A stretch of DNA of 63,417 nucleotides. Source: an uncultured Bacteroidales bacterium. GTDB lineage: Bacteria; Bacteroidota; Bacteroidia; Bacteroidales; Marinilabiliaceae. The notes beneath the pieces are model-generated. The model ran no database searches. It was not told the origin of the DNA and was given only the letters and a program-made list of their open reading frames with translations. Where the stretch lies: the NCBI GenBank assembly GCA_945607565.1, contig CALYZD010000002.1:1-63417 (forward strand), written 5' to 3'. Of the stretch, positions 1-12,969 are shown in pieces (position 1 is the stretch's first letter; every line of letters starts with the position of its first letter). The position numbers were made by a program, and so were the translations under genes.

Positions 1-2377
<2,377 letters not shown>

Positions 2378-3868
2378 CTATTTGGGCTGATGCTGTTTGC
2401 GCAGCAGGTCCATCACTGTCTTGACGGGGTTGAACGTCTCAACCGGCACTTCGACAAAGAATGTGTTCCAATAGGCCATGGCGCCGTTCCAGAGTCCGGG
2501 CAACTCCATGGCTTTCAGGTCTTTGCCATTGAGGCTCTTGAACGAAATGAAGCCTGCGTTGTGGTCTACAAACTTGGTGAGGTCATATTTGCGTCCCTGC
2601 CAGTCGCGGGTGCAGCACACCAGGTCCACCGGGTTGAAATGTGTGCTCTGCTTCATGATTTGCATCTTCCCGGGGTCGTTCGGGTCTATCTGCGCGCTCT
2701 CGACAACCTGAAGGGTGGTGCGCCCGTCGCTGCCCTTGACCCAGAACGGGCCGCCGCCGGGCTCGCCCTCGTTCTTGACCATGCCGCACACGCGCAGCGG
2801 TCTGTCGAGAATGGTGCGCAGCGTTTCGGCCTTGTCGGCCACGTCGGCCGCATCGAAGCCCGAGGGCAGGGCAGCCTTCATCTCGCCGGTGACAAACGCT
2901 TGAGCGTCAGCTATACTCGCAGCTGTGGGCGTTGCCAGTCCGCGCAGAAGCGTGTCGATGCGCTTCTTCATGCTCACGGCATAGCCGGCCAGCACTTTCT
3001 TGTATTTGGCCGTGGTGGCCAGCATGTGCTCCTGAGCCACATTGTCGATGTTCTTGATGAAGATAAGGTCGGCTTCGAGGTCGTTAAGGTTCTCGATAAG
3101 AGCGCCATGGCCAGCAGGCCGGAACACGAGTCGGCCGTCGGCGTCGCGGAACGGTTCGTTGTCCATTGTGGCGGCCACGGTGTCGGTCGACGGCTTCTGG
3201 AACGAATAGGTTATCTCAATCTCCACGCCCTCTGCCTTGCTGATACGGGCCACGCGGTCGGCCACGGCAGCGCGGAAAAGGTCGAGGTGGGTGGGGCTGA
3301 CGGTATAGTGCAGGCGCACCTTGTTGCCGTTGCGGGCGTAGGCAAGTCCCTCCATGATGTGCTCTTCGGCAGCCGTGCGCGGGCCGTCGGGGTAGTTGTG
3401 GAACAGAATGACGCCCTTGGGTTTCTGCCCGTAGCCAAGGCCTTCGGCATCGAGCATCAGGTCAATCACTTGGGCATGGCCGGCAGGGTTGCGACGGGTG
3501 ATTTCGCTGCCGAAAGCGAAATCGCCAAGCCGTTCGAAGAATTCCTTATACGGTTTTTCGCCGTCCATCTGCGCCTGCTTCTGGGCGTCGGCGTTTTTGT
3601 ATTCGTACATGTTCTTGAACATGCGGGTGGCAGCGCCCGAGGCCGGGATGAACTTCAGGACGTCGAGTCCGCCGGCGAGTTCGGCATCGTAGGCCGACTG
3701 CAGACGGGCGGCCTCGGCGTCGTCGATGCGGGCTATGCCGTCGCCGCAGGTGGCGGGGCGGACAATGTCGGCATACGGAAAACCGCTCTTGAACTGACTG
3801 AGCTGTTTTTCAACTTGTTGGGCTGATATGCCTTTGCTTTTCAGTTGTTCTTGGTCTTGTGCATTCAT
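2378..3868 (-). CDS. DUF4301 family protein
   Basis: A 496-residue soluble protein of the DUF4301 family, which is widespread in Bacteroidota and has no established function that I know of. No signal peptide or membrane segment is visible. Residues 73-83 read FIPASGAATRM, which resembles the glycine-rich nucleotide-binding loop of sugar-nucleotide transferases (GxGxRM-like), and the middle contains RPAGHGALIENL, reminiscent of UDP-sugar pyrophosphorylase motifs; the functional link is my inference. It lies 93 bases upstream of ligA on the same strand. The length looks complete and the frame is intact. Confidence 0.85.
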   Translation of the reverse strand: MNAQDQEQLKSKGISAQQVEKQLSQFKSGFPYADIVRPATCGDGIARIDDAEAARLQSAYDAELAGGLDVLKFIPASGAATRMFKNMYEYKNADAQKQAQMDGEKPYKEFFERLGDFAFGSEITRRNPAGHAQVIDLMLDAEGLGYGQKPKGVILFHNYPDGPRTAAEEHIMEGLAYARNGNKVRLHYTVSPTHLDLFRAAVADRVARISKAEGVEIEITYSFQKPSTDTVAATMDNEPFRDADGRLVFRPAGHGALIENLNDLEADLIFIKNIDNVAQEHMLATTAKYKKVLAGYAVSMKKRIDTLLRGLATPTAASIADAQAFVTGEMKAALPSGFDAADVADKAETLRTILDRPLRVCGMVKNEGEPGGGPFWVKGSDGRTTLQVVESAQIDPNDPGKMQIMKQSTHFNPVDLVCCTRDWQGRKYDLTKFVDHNAGFISFKSLNGKDLKAMELPGLWNGAMAYWNTFFVEVPVETFNPVKTVMDLLRKQHQPK

Positions 3869-4054
3869 TTTGGAAGCTGTTTATTGGTTTCAGATTCTAA
3901 AGGTAGCATTTAACCCTTTTGTCTGCAATATTTCAGTATCACAAAATGCTTATCTTTCTCATCTTGCAACATGGCATATATGGTCTGCCGAACCCTCAAA
4001 GTCAATGATATTTACATTATCTTCGACCCCATATTTTTTTCTTAAAACTTATAG

Positions 4055-5359
4055 ATGAACAAGAACATTACTATCCTTCTGGGTGCACTCTGCTGCGCCT
4101 TTGGAGCGCGGGCCGAGGGTTTCCAGGTGAACATGCTTAGCGCCAAGCAGACCGGAATGGGTCACATGGGCGCCGCCATGAAGCTGGGTGCCGAAAGCAT
4201 GCACTTCAACCCCGCCGGGCTGGCTTTCATGAACAAGACAATCGAGCTTTCGGGCGGATTCAGTGCCATTCAGGCCGATGCCGAATATGAAGGCAGCGGC
4301 GCCAACGACGGCTACTATCGCAAGTCGAACAACAGCCTGAGCACGCCGGTATTCGCCTACGCCGGCTTCAGAATCTACGACAATCTGAAGGCCGGCATCA
4401 GCGTCACCACGCCCTACGGCAGCAGCATGAACTGGGCCAAGAACTGGCGTGGCGCCGAGCTGGTGCAGGACATCTCGCTGACGGCATTCGTGGTGCAGCC
4501 CACGCTTTCGTACCGCATCACCGACAGACTGAGCGTTGGCGCAGGTCTGATGGTGGCCAAAGGCAGCGTCGAGCTCTCCAAAGGCCTGCTGCCAGTCGGC
4601 TTCCTGACCGCCATGGGCATGGGCTCCGAATATGCCGACGTGGTGCCCCTGGGCGTGACGCTCAACGGCACATCCAAGTTTGGCTACGGATATAACCTTG
4701 GCATTCAATACGATGTGTGCTCCAAGCTGACGCTCGGCTTCTCGTTCCGATCCAAGATGAACATGGAGGTGGAAGATGGCGACATCAAGCTCAACATGGC
4801 TTCGGACGCCATAGCGCCCATGGTGCCGCCGCTCAACGAAGGTACGTTCCACGCCGAGCTGCCTCTGCCCTACAACTGGAACATCGGCCTTGCCTATCAG
4901 CCGACCGACCGCTGGATTGTTTCGGCCGAATATCAGCGCATCGGCTGGTCGGCCTACAAGTCGCTCGACGTCGAATTCAACGAGACCGCCCTCCGCAAAT
5001 ACAACATCTACACTCACAAAGGCTACTCCGACACCTACATCCTGCGCCTCGGCGCACAGTATGCCGTGACCGGCCGCTTCGACGTGCGCGCCGGCGTCTA
5101 CTACGACACCACGCCCGTCGACAAGAACAACTACAACCCCGAAACGCCCGGCATGACCAAGGTCGGCATCTCGGCCGGCTTCAGTTTCCGCCCCATCGAG
5201 AACCTCTCCATCGACTTCGCCATGCTCATCATCCAAGGCCTTGGCATCGACGGCAGCTGCACCTACACCAACAGCATCACCCAGCAGCAGAGCACTTTCG
5301 AGGGACACTACGAGGCATTTGCCTACGCTCCGAGCATCGGCCTGAGCTACGCTTTCTGA
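4055..5359 (+). CDS. OmpP1/FadL-family outer-membrane transporter
   Basis: Predicted outer-membrane barrel for uptake of long-chain fatty acids or other hydrophobic molecules. The 434-residue protein has a signal peptide (cleavage near ARA-EG, residue 21), the family hallmark KQTGMGHMGAA...FNPAGLAF near 28-56, alternating aromatic/polar strands throughout, and a C-terminal aromatic residue (LSYAF) typical of Bam-assembled barrels. It converges on an acyl-CoA ligase gene across a shared terminator, which fits uptake followed by CoA activation of fatty acids. The family call is firm; the substrate is inferred from family and neighbour only. Confidence 0.92.
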   Translation: MNKNITILLGALCCAFGARAEGFQVNMLSAKQTGMGHMGAAMKLGAESMHFNPAGLAFMNKTIELSGGFSAIQADAEYEGSGANDGYYRKSNNSLSTPVFAYAGFRIYDNLKAGISVTTPYGSSMNWAKNWRGAELVQDISLTAFVVQPTLSYRITDRLSVGAGLMVAKGSVELSKGLLPVGFLTAMGMGSEYADVVPLGVTLNGTSKFGYGYNLGIQYDVCSKLTLGFSFRSKMNMEVEDGDIKLNMASDAIAPMVPPLNEGTFHAELPLPYNWNIGLAYQPTDRWIVSAEYQRIGWSAYKSLDVEFNETALRKYNIYTHKGYSDTYILRLGAQYAVTGRFDVRAGVYYDTTPVDKNNYNPETPGMTKVGISAGFSFRPIENLSIDFAMLIIQGLGIDGSCTYTNSITQQQSTFEGHYEAFAYAPSIGLSYAF

Positions 5360-5391
5360 CGCGGCCATCCGCCCACAGACTGAAAAAAAAC

Positions 5392-5430
5392 GAAAGTCGC
5401 ACACGGAATGCACCGCGTGCGACTTTCTTT
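5392..5430. terminator. Bidirectional hairpin terminator
   Basis: 15-bp arms GAAAGTCGCACACGG / CCGCGTGCGACTTTC (one mismatch) around a 6-base loop, preceded by A8 and followed by T-rich sequence. It sits between the convergent FadL-like and acyl-CoA ligase genes and can serve both strands. Confidence 0.85.
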
Positions 5431-5451
5431 CACAGGGACTGATGTATTGGA

Positions 5452-7110
<1,659 letters not shown>

Positions 7111-7122
7111 CGCGCTTCGGTT

Positions 7123-7674
7123 TTAGATTGGCATATATATCACCGAAATGGCACGCACGGGCTTGCCGTCGGCACTTGCTATGCGGTGTCTGATAATCGA
7201 ATCCATGTAGATGCTGTCGCCCGGGTGTAGCTCGAACGTCTCGTTGCCGTACTCGACGCGCATCTGCCCTTCGAGTATGTAGAGGAACTCCTCGCCCTCG
7301 TGCGTCGAAAGCTCTGTCTCATCGCCCGTTTCGGGGTTGATGCTGATGATCGACGGCTCCATGTTGCGGTCGTCCTTGGTCAGAGCCAGCGGGTCGAAAC
7401 TGATGCGGGTCGACGTGCGCACGCGCCCGACCTCGTCGGCACGTGTCACCACTGCGCTGCGGCTCTCGTGATTGTCGGTGAAAGTGCCCACACGCACTCC
7501 CAAGGCTGCCGCTATGCGCGATATTATGCCTAATGCCGGCTGGATTTCGCCGTTTTCAATCTGTTCTAACTGTTTCTCGCTCAGGTGAGAGGCCGATGCG
7601 ATGTCGGCAAGCGAGGCTTTCTTTAATTCTCTGATTTGGCGTATCTTGTTGCCAAGTTCATGATTTCCGGCCAT
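7123..7674 (-). CDS. XRE-family regulator with C-terminal cupin domain
   Basis: A 183-residue regulator: HTH_3 domain at about residues 8-65 (IRQIRELKKASLADIA...) and a cupin_2 sensor at about 105-180 (STHEGEEFLYILEGQM, then PGDSIYMDS, then HRI). This architecture is typical of small-molecule-sensing repressors or activators that control the adjacent metabolic gene. It is the first gene of a two-gene operon with the acyl-CoA ligase (12-base gap), so it probably regulates that operon, with a carboxylate or acyl-CoA as a plausible ligand. The regulatory link is inferred from position. Confidence 0.92.
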   Translation of the reverse strand: MAGNHELGNKIRQIRELKKASLADIASASHLSEKQLEQIENGEIQPALGIISRIAAALGVRVGTFTDNHESRSAVVTRADEVGRVRTSTRISFDPLALTKDDRNMEPSIISINPETGDETELSTHEGEEFLYILEGQMRVEYGNETFELHPGDSIYMDSIIRHRIASADGKPVRAISVIYMPI

Positions 7675-7893
7675 CTTGTCTTTTTTTCTTCCTTAACTAA
7701 AGTATTGCGCCGACGCCTTCGCTCGCGGCAAAGGGCCGGTTTGTGAAAATCGTCGCAAAAGTACCAAAATTAGCAGTAAAGCCGTCCGACGGACAGACTA
7801 TTTTTGGTGTGTTTTTTGACAGACGCTCAGACGCCCGCGCCCCGTCGGCCGTCAATCTCTTGGAGGCGGAGTGCGAAGTTCGCGAGTTTGTTG

Positions 7894-7901
7894 TATCTTT
7901 G
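7894..7901 (+). promoter_or_regulatory. Putative -7 promoter box of dnaX
   Basis: TATCTTTG matches the Bacteroidota -7 consensus TAnnTTTG, 40 bases before the dnaX ATG. I see no good -33 TTTG at the expected distance, so confidence is moderate. The rest of the 267-base spacer 7675-7941 shows no gene. Confidence 0.45.
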
Positions 7902-7941
7902 CCGAGCCCTGCGGCACTAACCGACAAACAGCATCAGAAGC

Positions 7942-9045
7942 ATGGATTACATAGTATCTGCCCGCAAATATCGCCCCGCCACGTTCGACTCTGTGGTGGG
8001 CCAGCGGAGCATAACCACCACACTCAAAAACGCCGTCAAGAACGGCCAACTGGCTCATGCCTACCTGTTTTGCGGGCCACGCGGCGTGGGCAAGACCACC
8101 TGCGCGCGCATCTTCGCCAAGACCATCAACTGCTCCAACCTCGGCGCCGACCAGGAGGTGTGCAACGAGTGCGAGTCGTGCCGCGCATTCAACGAAAACC
8201 GGTCGTTCAACATCCACGAGCTCGATGCTGCCAGCAACAATTCGGTCGACGACATCCGGACGCTCATCGACCAAGTGCGCATCCCGCCGCAAGTAGGCCG
8301 CTATTCGGTCTACATCATCGACGAGGTTCACATGCTGTCGCAGAGCGCCTTCAACGCCTTCCTCAAGACGCTCGAAGAACCGCCGCACCACGCCATTTTC
8401 ATCCTCGCCACCACCGAAAAGCACAAGATTCTGCCCACCATACTGTCGCGCTGCCAGATTTTCGACTTCAACCGCATAACCGTCAAGGACGCAGCGGCGC
8501 ATCTGCAGCAAGTGGCTCAGAAAGAGGGTATCAGCATCGAAGCCGAAGGCCTCAACGTGATTGCCCGCAAGGCCGACGGCGCCATGCGCGACGCCCTTTC
8601 GATTTTCGACCAGATAGTGGCCTTCTCGGGCCGGCAGATAACCTATCGCGACGTCATCGACAACCTGAACGTGCTCGACTACGACGTCTTTTTCGGCATA
8701 GTCGACGCGTGCTCGGCCGGCGACTACCGCAAAGCCATGCTCGACTTTGACGAGGTGCTGCGCCGCGGCTTCGACCCGCTCCACTTTCTCGAAGGGCTGA
8801 CCCACCACCTGCGCAACCTGCTGATGGGCCGCGACGCATCGACGCTGACGCTGCTCGACGTGGCCGACTCCACCCGCCAGCAGTATCAGGACCAGGCGGC
8901 GCGAATGAACGAGACGTTCCTGATCGACGCCATTGACGCCGCTTCGCGATGCGAGATGGAGTTCCGCACCGCACGCGACAAGCGTCAGCACGTGGAGTTC
9001 GGACTGCTGCACCTGTGCTGCCTGAACGGCGAAAAAAAAAAGTAA
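7942..9045 (+). CDS. dnaX: DNA polymerase III gamma-like subunit (zero-frame product of dnaX)
   Basis: Zero-frame translation gives 367 residues ending ...NGEKKK at a TAA directly after the slippery run. The product keeps all of AAA+ domains I, II and III needed for the clamp loader but lacks the DnaB- and polymerase-binding domains, so it would behave like E. coli gamma. Note the reversed logic: in E. coli the shifted frame gives gamma, whereas here normal decoding would give gamma and the shifted frame gives tau. Whether gamma is really made depends on the A10 tract being real. Confidence 0.65.
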   Translation: MDYIVSARKYRPATFDSVVGQRSITTTLKNAVKNGQLAHAYLFCGPRGVGKTTCARIFAKTINCSNLGADQEVCNECESCRAFNENRSFNIHELDAASNNSVDDIRTLIDQVRIPPQVGRYSVYIIDEVHMLSQSAFNAFLKTLEEPPHHAIFILATTEKHKILPTILSRCQIFDFNRITVKDAAAHLQQVAQKEGISIEAEGLNVIARKADGAMRDALSIFDQIVAFSGRQITYRDVIDNLNVLDYDVFFGIVDACSAGDYRKAMLDFDEVLRRGFDPLHFLEGLTHHLRNLLMGRDASTLTLLDVADSTRQQYQDQAARMNETFLIDAIDAASRCEMEFRTARDKRQHVEFGLLHLCCLNGEKKK

Positions 9046-9665
9046 TTGAGCAACTGAACACCCGCAAGGCGCCGGCACCGCGCCCTGCGCAAGCTCCTCA
9101 CAAACCGACTCCCACGCCCACAGCGCCCGTGCACGCCGCACCGGCCGCCCCAGTGTGCCCGCAAGCCTCGCCGCAGAACCGGACGGCGCCACAGATGTCG
9201 CTGCAGCGGCTCTACGACGAGGCCCGGCAGCAAGGCGCGGCCGCAGCAGCCCCCCCCAAGCCCGCGCCCGGCACCGACACTCAGGCCCCCGCCACCACCG
9301 ACAAGCCCGTCGACGAGTCCGCCCTGCAACGCCTCTGGACGCGGTTCGCTCGCTCCATCGAGCCCGGCAGCCCGCATCTCTACAGCATGATGACTTCCAC
9401 CAAGCCGACTCTTGTCAACGGCACCGAGGTCCACATGGCTGTCAGCAACGACCTGATGGCCAACGATATTCGCGCCGAAGAGCACGAGCTGCTGGCCTTC
9501 CTGCGAAAGGAGCTCGGCAACAGCAAGGTCAGTCTTGTGTGCGACGTCAACCAGCAGGCTGTCGGGAAGCGCGCTTTCACGGCCGCCGAAAAGCTGGACG
9601 AGATGATTCAGGCCAACAAGGCATTGGGAACATTGGTGGTCGAACTGGGTCTGGATTTGGAATGA
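7942..9665 (+). CDS. dnaX: DNA polymerase III tau subunit, made by -1 recoding (joined frames)
   Basis: tau organises the replisome: its N-terminal AAA+ part builds the clamp loader and its C-terminal part contacts the polymerase. Frame 1 encodes domains I-III (Walker A GPRGVGKTT at 45-53, four-Cys zinc site CSN...CNECESC, DEVHML, SRC motif) and stops at 9045. The tail, a proline/alanine-rich linker and a globular domain ending in LGLDLE, is in the -1 frame to 9665 with no plausible start of its own. A -1 shift at the A10 run (9032-9041) joins them into 574 residues. In most relatives I recall one continuous ORF; a one-base sequencing error in the homopolymer would give the same picture. Confidence 0.8.
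9036..9042 (+). promoter_or_regulatory. -1 ribosomal frameshift / transcriptional slippage site in dnaX
   Basis: In zero-frame phasing the bases read A AAA AAG followed immediately by TAA, the same heptamer used by E. coli dnaX. It is the end of a run of ten A (9032-9041), long enough for RNA-polymerase slippage as well. A stem GCAAGGCGC / GCGCCCTGC (8 of 9 pairs) at 9064-9088 lies about 22 bases downstream, further than usual for a stimulatory hairpin. No Shine-Dalgarno-like stimulator is visible upstream. Confidence 0.65.
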
Positions 9666-9670
9666 AAAAA

Positions 9671-9700
9671 GGGCTGCACCTCTCTGAGATGCAGTCCTTT
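9671..9700. terminator. Bidirectional hairpin terminator between dnaX and malQ
   Basis: Arms GGGCTGCACCTC / GAGATGCAGTCC with one wobble and one mismatch around a 3-base loop, A6 on the left side and T3 on the right. It lies between the convergent dnaX and malQ genes. Confidence 0.8.
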
Positions 9701-9725
9701 CTGTTTTCTGTGTGCGGTCCGGGCG

Positions 9726-12332
9726 TCATTTTCTGCCGCATCGCTCCACCATTTCGGCCACGAGGCGGGTCACGTCGTAGCTGCCAAGGCGGTCGATGCA
9801 CACCGGAATCCTGTATCGCCAGTAGTGATGCGCGTTGGCCGGCTCGTTGATGCGCTCCTCGTGCGGAAGAAGGTGCGGCACCGTGGCGTCGATGGCCATG
9901 TAGTCCTGAATGGGATTGATGCAGAGCATCGAGGGCGAGGCCACGTGCATCTGCACCACCTCGGCCGCCAGCGAAGGCGTGATGGGGTGGGGCGCAGGCC
10001 CGCTGTGGTGCATGACGTTGCTGTAGTAATATTGCGTCTCATCGGCGTTCTCTTCCCACCAGCCGCGAATGCTCGAGATGTCGTGCGATGACGTGGCGCA
10101 CACCGACATGTATTGGTAGCGGGCGCAGTTGCCGTAGCGTTCCCAGCTCAGCTTGGGCATGCGCTGCTGCTCGAGCGAGAGAATCTGAAGCCGCTGCATG
10201 ACCACCGGCACCGACGCCGGAATCATTCCCAAGTCTTCGCCGCAGACCAGCATCCGGCATTCGCCCAGCATTCCTTCGAGGCGCTGTGTGGCGCTTTGCT
10301 TCCAGAATTCGTTGTGGCGGTTGTAGAAATAATTGTCGTGAATGTCGCGGAGGCTGTTCTGCTCGTCATGCGACATCTGGCCATACAATTCGGTCTGCAT
10401 CAGCGATATGCGCGGATGCCACCTGCCGCCGCCGGCCGCTATGAAGAAGACCTCGTGCATCATGTCGTAGAGGCCGTTGCGCACTCTCAGGGCCGCATCG
10501 GCGCGCACGTGCGTGGCCACCCAGGCGTCGGCTGCCATGCGGCTGAAATATTCCTTTTTCATGCGCCGGTGGCCCATGCCCGTCACTTCAAACAGTTCGT
10601 CGTCGACGGCCTGAGCGTATTCGCCCACGCACCGGTCGATGGTCTGGCGGCGCACCACCGGCAGCGAGAAGTATTCGGGACTGCCGGCAAAGTTCATCTG
10701 ACGGATTTCGGCTTCGGTGTAGGGCATTGCCGGTGCGAAATGTCCCATCAGGCCGCTGCGGAAGTCCTTGGGAATGGCCCAGATACGGAAAAATCCGAGT
10801 ATGTGGTCGATGCGGAAGGCGTCGAAGAACGTCTGCATCCGCCCGAGGCGCTTTTTCCACCATTGGTAGCCGTCCGATTTCATCCGCTCCCAGTTGTAGA
10901 TGGGGAAGCCCCAGTTCTGGCCGTCGCGCGAGAAGAAGTCGGGCGGCGCGCCGGCCTGCAGGCTGAAGTCGAAGAGCTCGGGCTCCACCCACGCCTCCAC
11001 CGAGCACGGGTTGATGCCGATGGGCAGGTCGCCCTTGATGGCGATGTGCTTGCTGTGGGCGTAGCCTATGGCGTCGAGCAACTGCCGTTCGAGATGATAC
11101 TGCAGGAAGATGTAGAAGCGCGCCTCGTGGGTGGCGGCCACGGCGGCCTTGATGTCGTTCGAATACCGCGCCTCGTCCCAGCGGCGGAAGTCGGACGTGC
11201 CATAGCGGTCGCGCAGCACCGAGAAGGCGGCATACTGGCCGACCCACTGATTGTCAGCCGCATATCGCTGCAGGCGCTCGTCGGCTTCGATGTCGGCATG
11301 GTTGTCGTCGAAGAACTTGCGGAGCACGCGCATCTTCCAGCGATAGGTCTTTTCGTAGTCCACGAATTTGTTATCGTTCAGATACAGAGCCTCTTCGCGG
11401 TCTATCGCCTTGGGCTTTGCACCGTAATAGGCCATGGCATCGGCCACCGAAATGTAGATAGGGTGGAGTGCCATGATCGAAATGGCGTTGTAGGGATAAC
11501 TGTCGACCCAAGTGCCGGTGGCCGTGGTGTCGTTGATCGGAAGCAGCTGAATGACACGCAGTCGCGCCGCCTCGCACCAGTCGGCCAGCGGTTTGATGTC
11601 GATGAATTCGCCGCAGCCCATGCTTTGCGTGCTGCGGAGTGCAAAGACGGGGACGGCCACGCCGGCCGCGCGCCAGTCGTGGTCGTAGGCAAAACTGTCG
11701 AAGGTGGCCACCACCGTCTGGCGCTGCTCCGTGAAGTTGAGGACGCGATTGCTGCCGCTCTCGTAGGCCTTGAAGCGGTTGGCCTTGGTGTCCCATATTC
11801 CGAATTTGAATTCGAAGTCCTTGAGCAGCAGGTCGATGTCGAACTGGGCTTCCCAATAATAATTGTCGTGCTGCGTCATGACGAACGCCTTTTCGGTGTT
11901 CCAGTTGATGTATTGCCGGCTGACAATGCAGAAAGCCTCGTCGGCATTGAGCCGCACCTCGCGCAGGCGGATGAGCATCTTGCCCCGGACGTGGTTGTCG
12001 AGCGGATTGCCGATGTCGCCGGGGCCGAAGATTGCGCTCGCGAACGCGCCGGCATACAGCGCGTCAGACGGCGTCTCGGGCGAACGCCAAACGTCGGCCA
12101 GCAGGCAGTCGGTCGAGTCGGTGTGCCGGTACTGGCGCTCCACTATGTGGCCGTTGCCCGTCCGCAGTTCGTAGCGGTAGTCGACCGGCACGTCGGTCAC
12201 CAGCCGATAGGTGTAAAAGCCTTTGCTCCTGCTCATTCTGTACGACTTGGGCTGCGCCTCGCCTTTTTTCATGATATTTATATACAAACACTCGTCGTGC
12301 GCGGTGTTGTACTCGATTTGGAACTGTAACAT
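9726..12332 (-). CDS. malQ: 4-alpha-glucanotransferase (GH77, amylomaltase) with N-terminal starch-binding modules
   Basis: Transfers alpha-1,4-glucan segments between maltooligosaccharides in glycogen/starch metabolism. The 868-residue length fits the large bacterial form with two N-terminal CBM20-like modules (about 1-100 and 115-215), followed by the GH77 barrel. Catalytic signatures are present: KGDLPIGINP (about 433-442), FRIDHILGFFR with nucleophile Asp509, CGEDLGM with acid/base Glu699, and SSHDISSIR for the third acidic residue. No signal peptide, so cytoplasmic. Starts at MLQFQIEYNT. An antisense frame covers nearly the whole gene but is a composition artefact. Confidence 0.95.
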   Translation of the reverse strand: MLQFQIEYNTAHDECLYINIMKKGEAQPKSYRMSRSKGFYTYRLVTDVPVDYRYELRTGNGHIVERQYRHTDSTDCLLADVWRSPETPSDALYAGAFASAIFGPGDIGNPLDNHVRGKMLIRLREVRLNADEAFCIVSRQYINWNTEKAFVMTQHDNYYWEAQFDIDLLLKDFEFKFGIWDTKANRFKAYESGSNRVLNFTEQRQTVVATFDSFAYDHDWRAAGVAVPVFALRSTQSMGCGEFIDIKPLADWCEAARLRVIQLLPINDTTATGTWVDSYPYNAISIMALHPIYISVADAMAYYGAKPKAIDREEALYLNDNKFVDYEKTYRWKMRVLRKFFDDNHADIEADERLQRYAADNQWVGQYAAFSVLRDRYGTSDFRRWDEARYSNDIKAAVAATHEARFYIFLQYHLERQLLDAIGYAHSKHIAIKGDLPIGINPCSVEAWVEPELFDFSLQAGAPPDFFSRDGQNWGFPIYNWERMKSDGYQWWKKRLGRMQTFFDAFRIDHILGFFRIWAIPKDFRSGLMGHFAPAMPYTEAEIRQMNFAGSPEYFSLPVVRRQTIDRCVGEYAQAVDDELFEVTGMGHRRMKKEYFSRMAADAWVATHVRADAALRVRNGLYDMMHEVFFIAAGGGRWHPRISLMQTELYGQMSHDEQNSLRDIHDNYFYNRHNEFWKQSATQRLEGMLGECRMLVCGEDLGMIPASVPVVMQRLQILSLEQQRMPKLSWERYGNCARYQYMSVCATSSHDISSIRGWWEENADETQYYYSNVMHHSGPAPHPITPSLAAEVVQMHVASPSMLCINPIQDYMAIDATVPHLLPHEERINEPANAHHYWRYRIPVCIDRLGSYDVTRLVAEMVERCGRK

Positions 12333-12474
12333 AGGTTATGCTGTTAGTATTAAACTCTCCAAATATTGCTGAATTATTTTTAAAATAGAACACGTTCGTC
12401 TCTTTTTCAATCCCTGCAAAAGGATTATTTTCGCCACTCCATCATCAAAAATTCAACACATAAATTTATCTGTT

Positions 12475-12939
12475 ATGATTCAGAGAATTCAGACCTTATA
12501 TCTGCTTTTGGCACTGGCCATTCAGTCGTCGGTCTTCTTCAGCGACCTGGGTGTCTTCTGCGGCCCCGAACGCCTGCTGGCCCTGCGTTTCAGCGGCCTT
12601 TTCGACATCACCGACTCCACCTCAGCCATCCTGATCCAGGCTCTGTGGCCGCTTGCCACGCTTGCGGTGGTCATGTCTCTGCTGCTGCTCGTGTCCATCT
12701 TCAGCTTCAGGCACCGGCCGCTCCAGATGCGGCTCTGCGGCATTGCCGTCGGTCTCGAGCTCGGCCTGTCGGGGCTCATCTACTATCTGTGCAGCAGCAT
12801 CGCGGCTGACTCGCAGCTCGAATGGCCATTCGGATTCATCGGCCTCTTGCCGGCCGTATCGGTCATCCCGACCATTCTTGCCTATCGCGCCATTCATCGC
12901 GACGAACTGATTATCAAGAGCCTCGACCGTTTAAGGTAA
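12475..12939 (+). CDS. DUF4293 family membrane protein
   Basis: A 154-residue protein with four hydrophobic segments (about 8-25, 55-75, 84-103 and 115-135) and the family-typical start MIQRIQTLYLLL. DUF4293 proteins are short integral membrane proteins confined largely to Bacteroidota; their function is unknown. It is followed 30 bases later by a TRIC-family channel gene on the same strand and may be cotranscribed with it and the AddB-like gene. Frame and length look normal. Confidence 0.85.
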   Translation: MIQRIQTLYLLLALAIQSSVFFSDLGVFCGPERLLALRFSGLFDITDSTSAILIQALWPLATLAVVMSLLLLVSIFSFRHRPLQMRLCGIAVGLELGLSGLIYYLCSSIAADSQLEWPFGFIGLLPAVSVIPTILAYRAIHRDELIIKSLDRLR

Positions 12940-12969
12940 TCGGCCCCAACACATTTTTCATGCAGCAAG

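Noticed and set aside
7697-7927. Short reverse-strand frame in the spacer before dnaX
   Set aside because: Low complexity, no homology that I can recognise, and it overlaps the dnaX promoter box; probably chance.
8949-9665. A separate gene starting at 8949 for the tau tail
   Set aside because: Its start lies inside the AAA+ coding region and its first residues are out-of-frame translation; the tail makes sense only as the shifted continuation of dnaX.
10113-12329. Long open frame (738 codons) antisense to malQ
   Set aside because: It mirrors the codon pattern of a complete, motif-bearing GH77 gene; no recognisable domain. Similar long antisense frames over ligA, the DUF4301 gene, the FadL-like gene and the efflux operon were dropped for the same reason.
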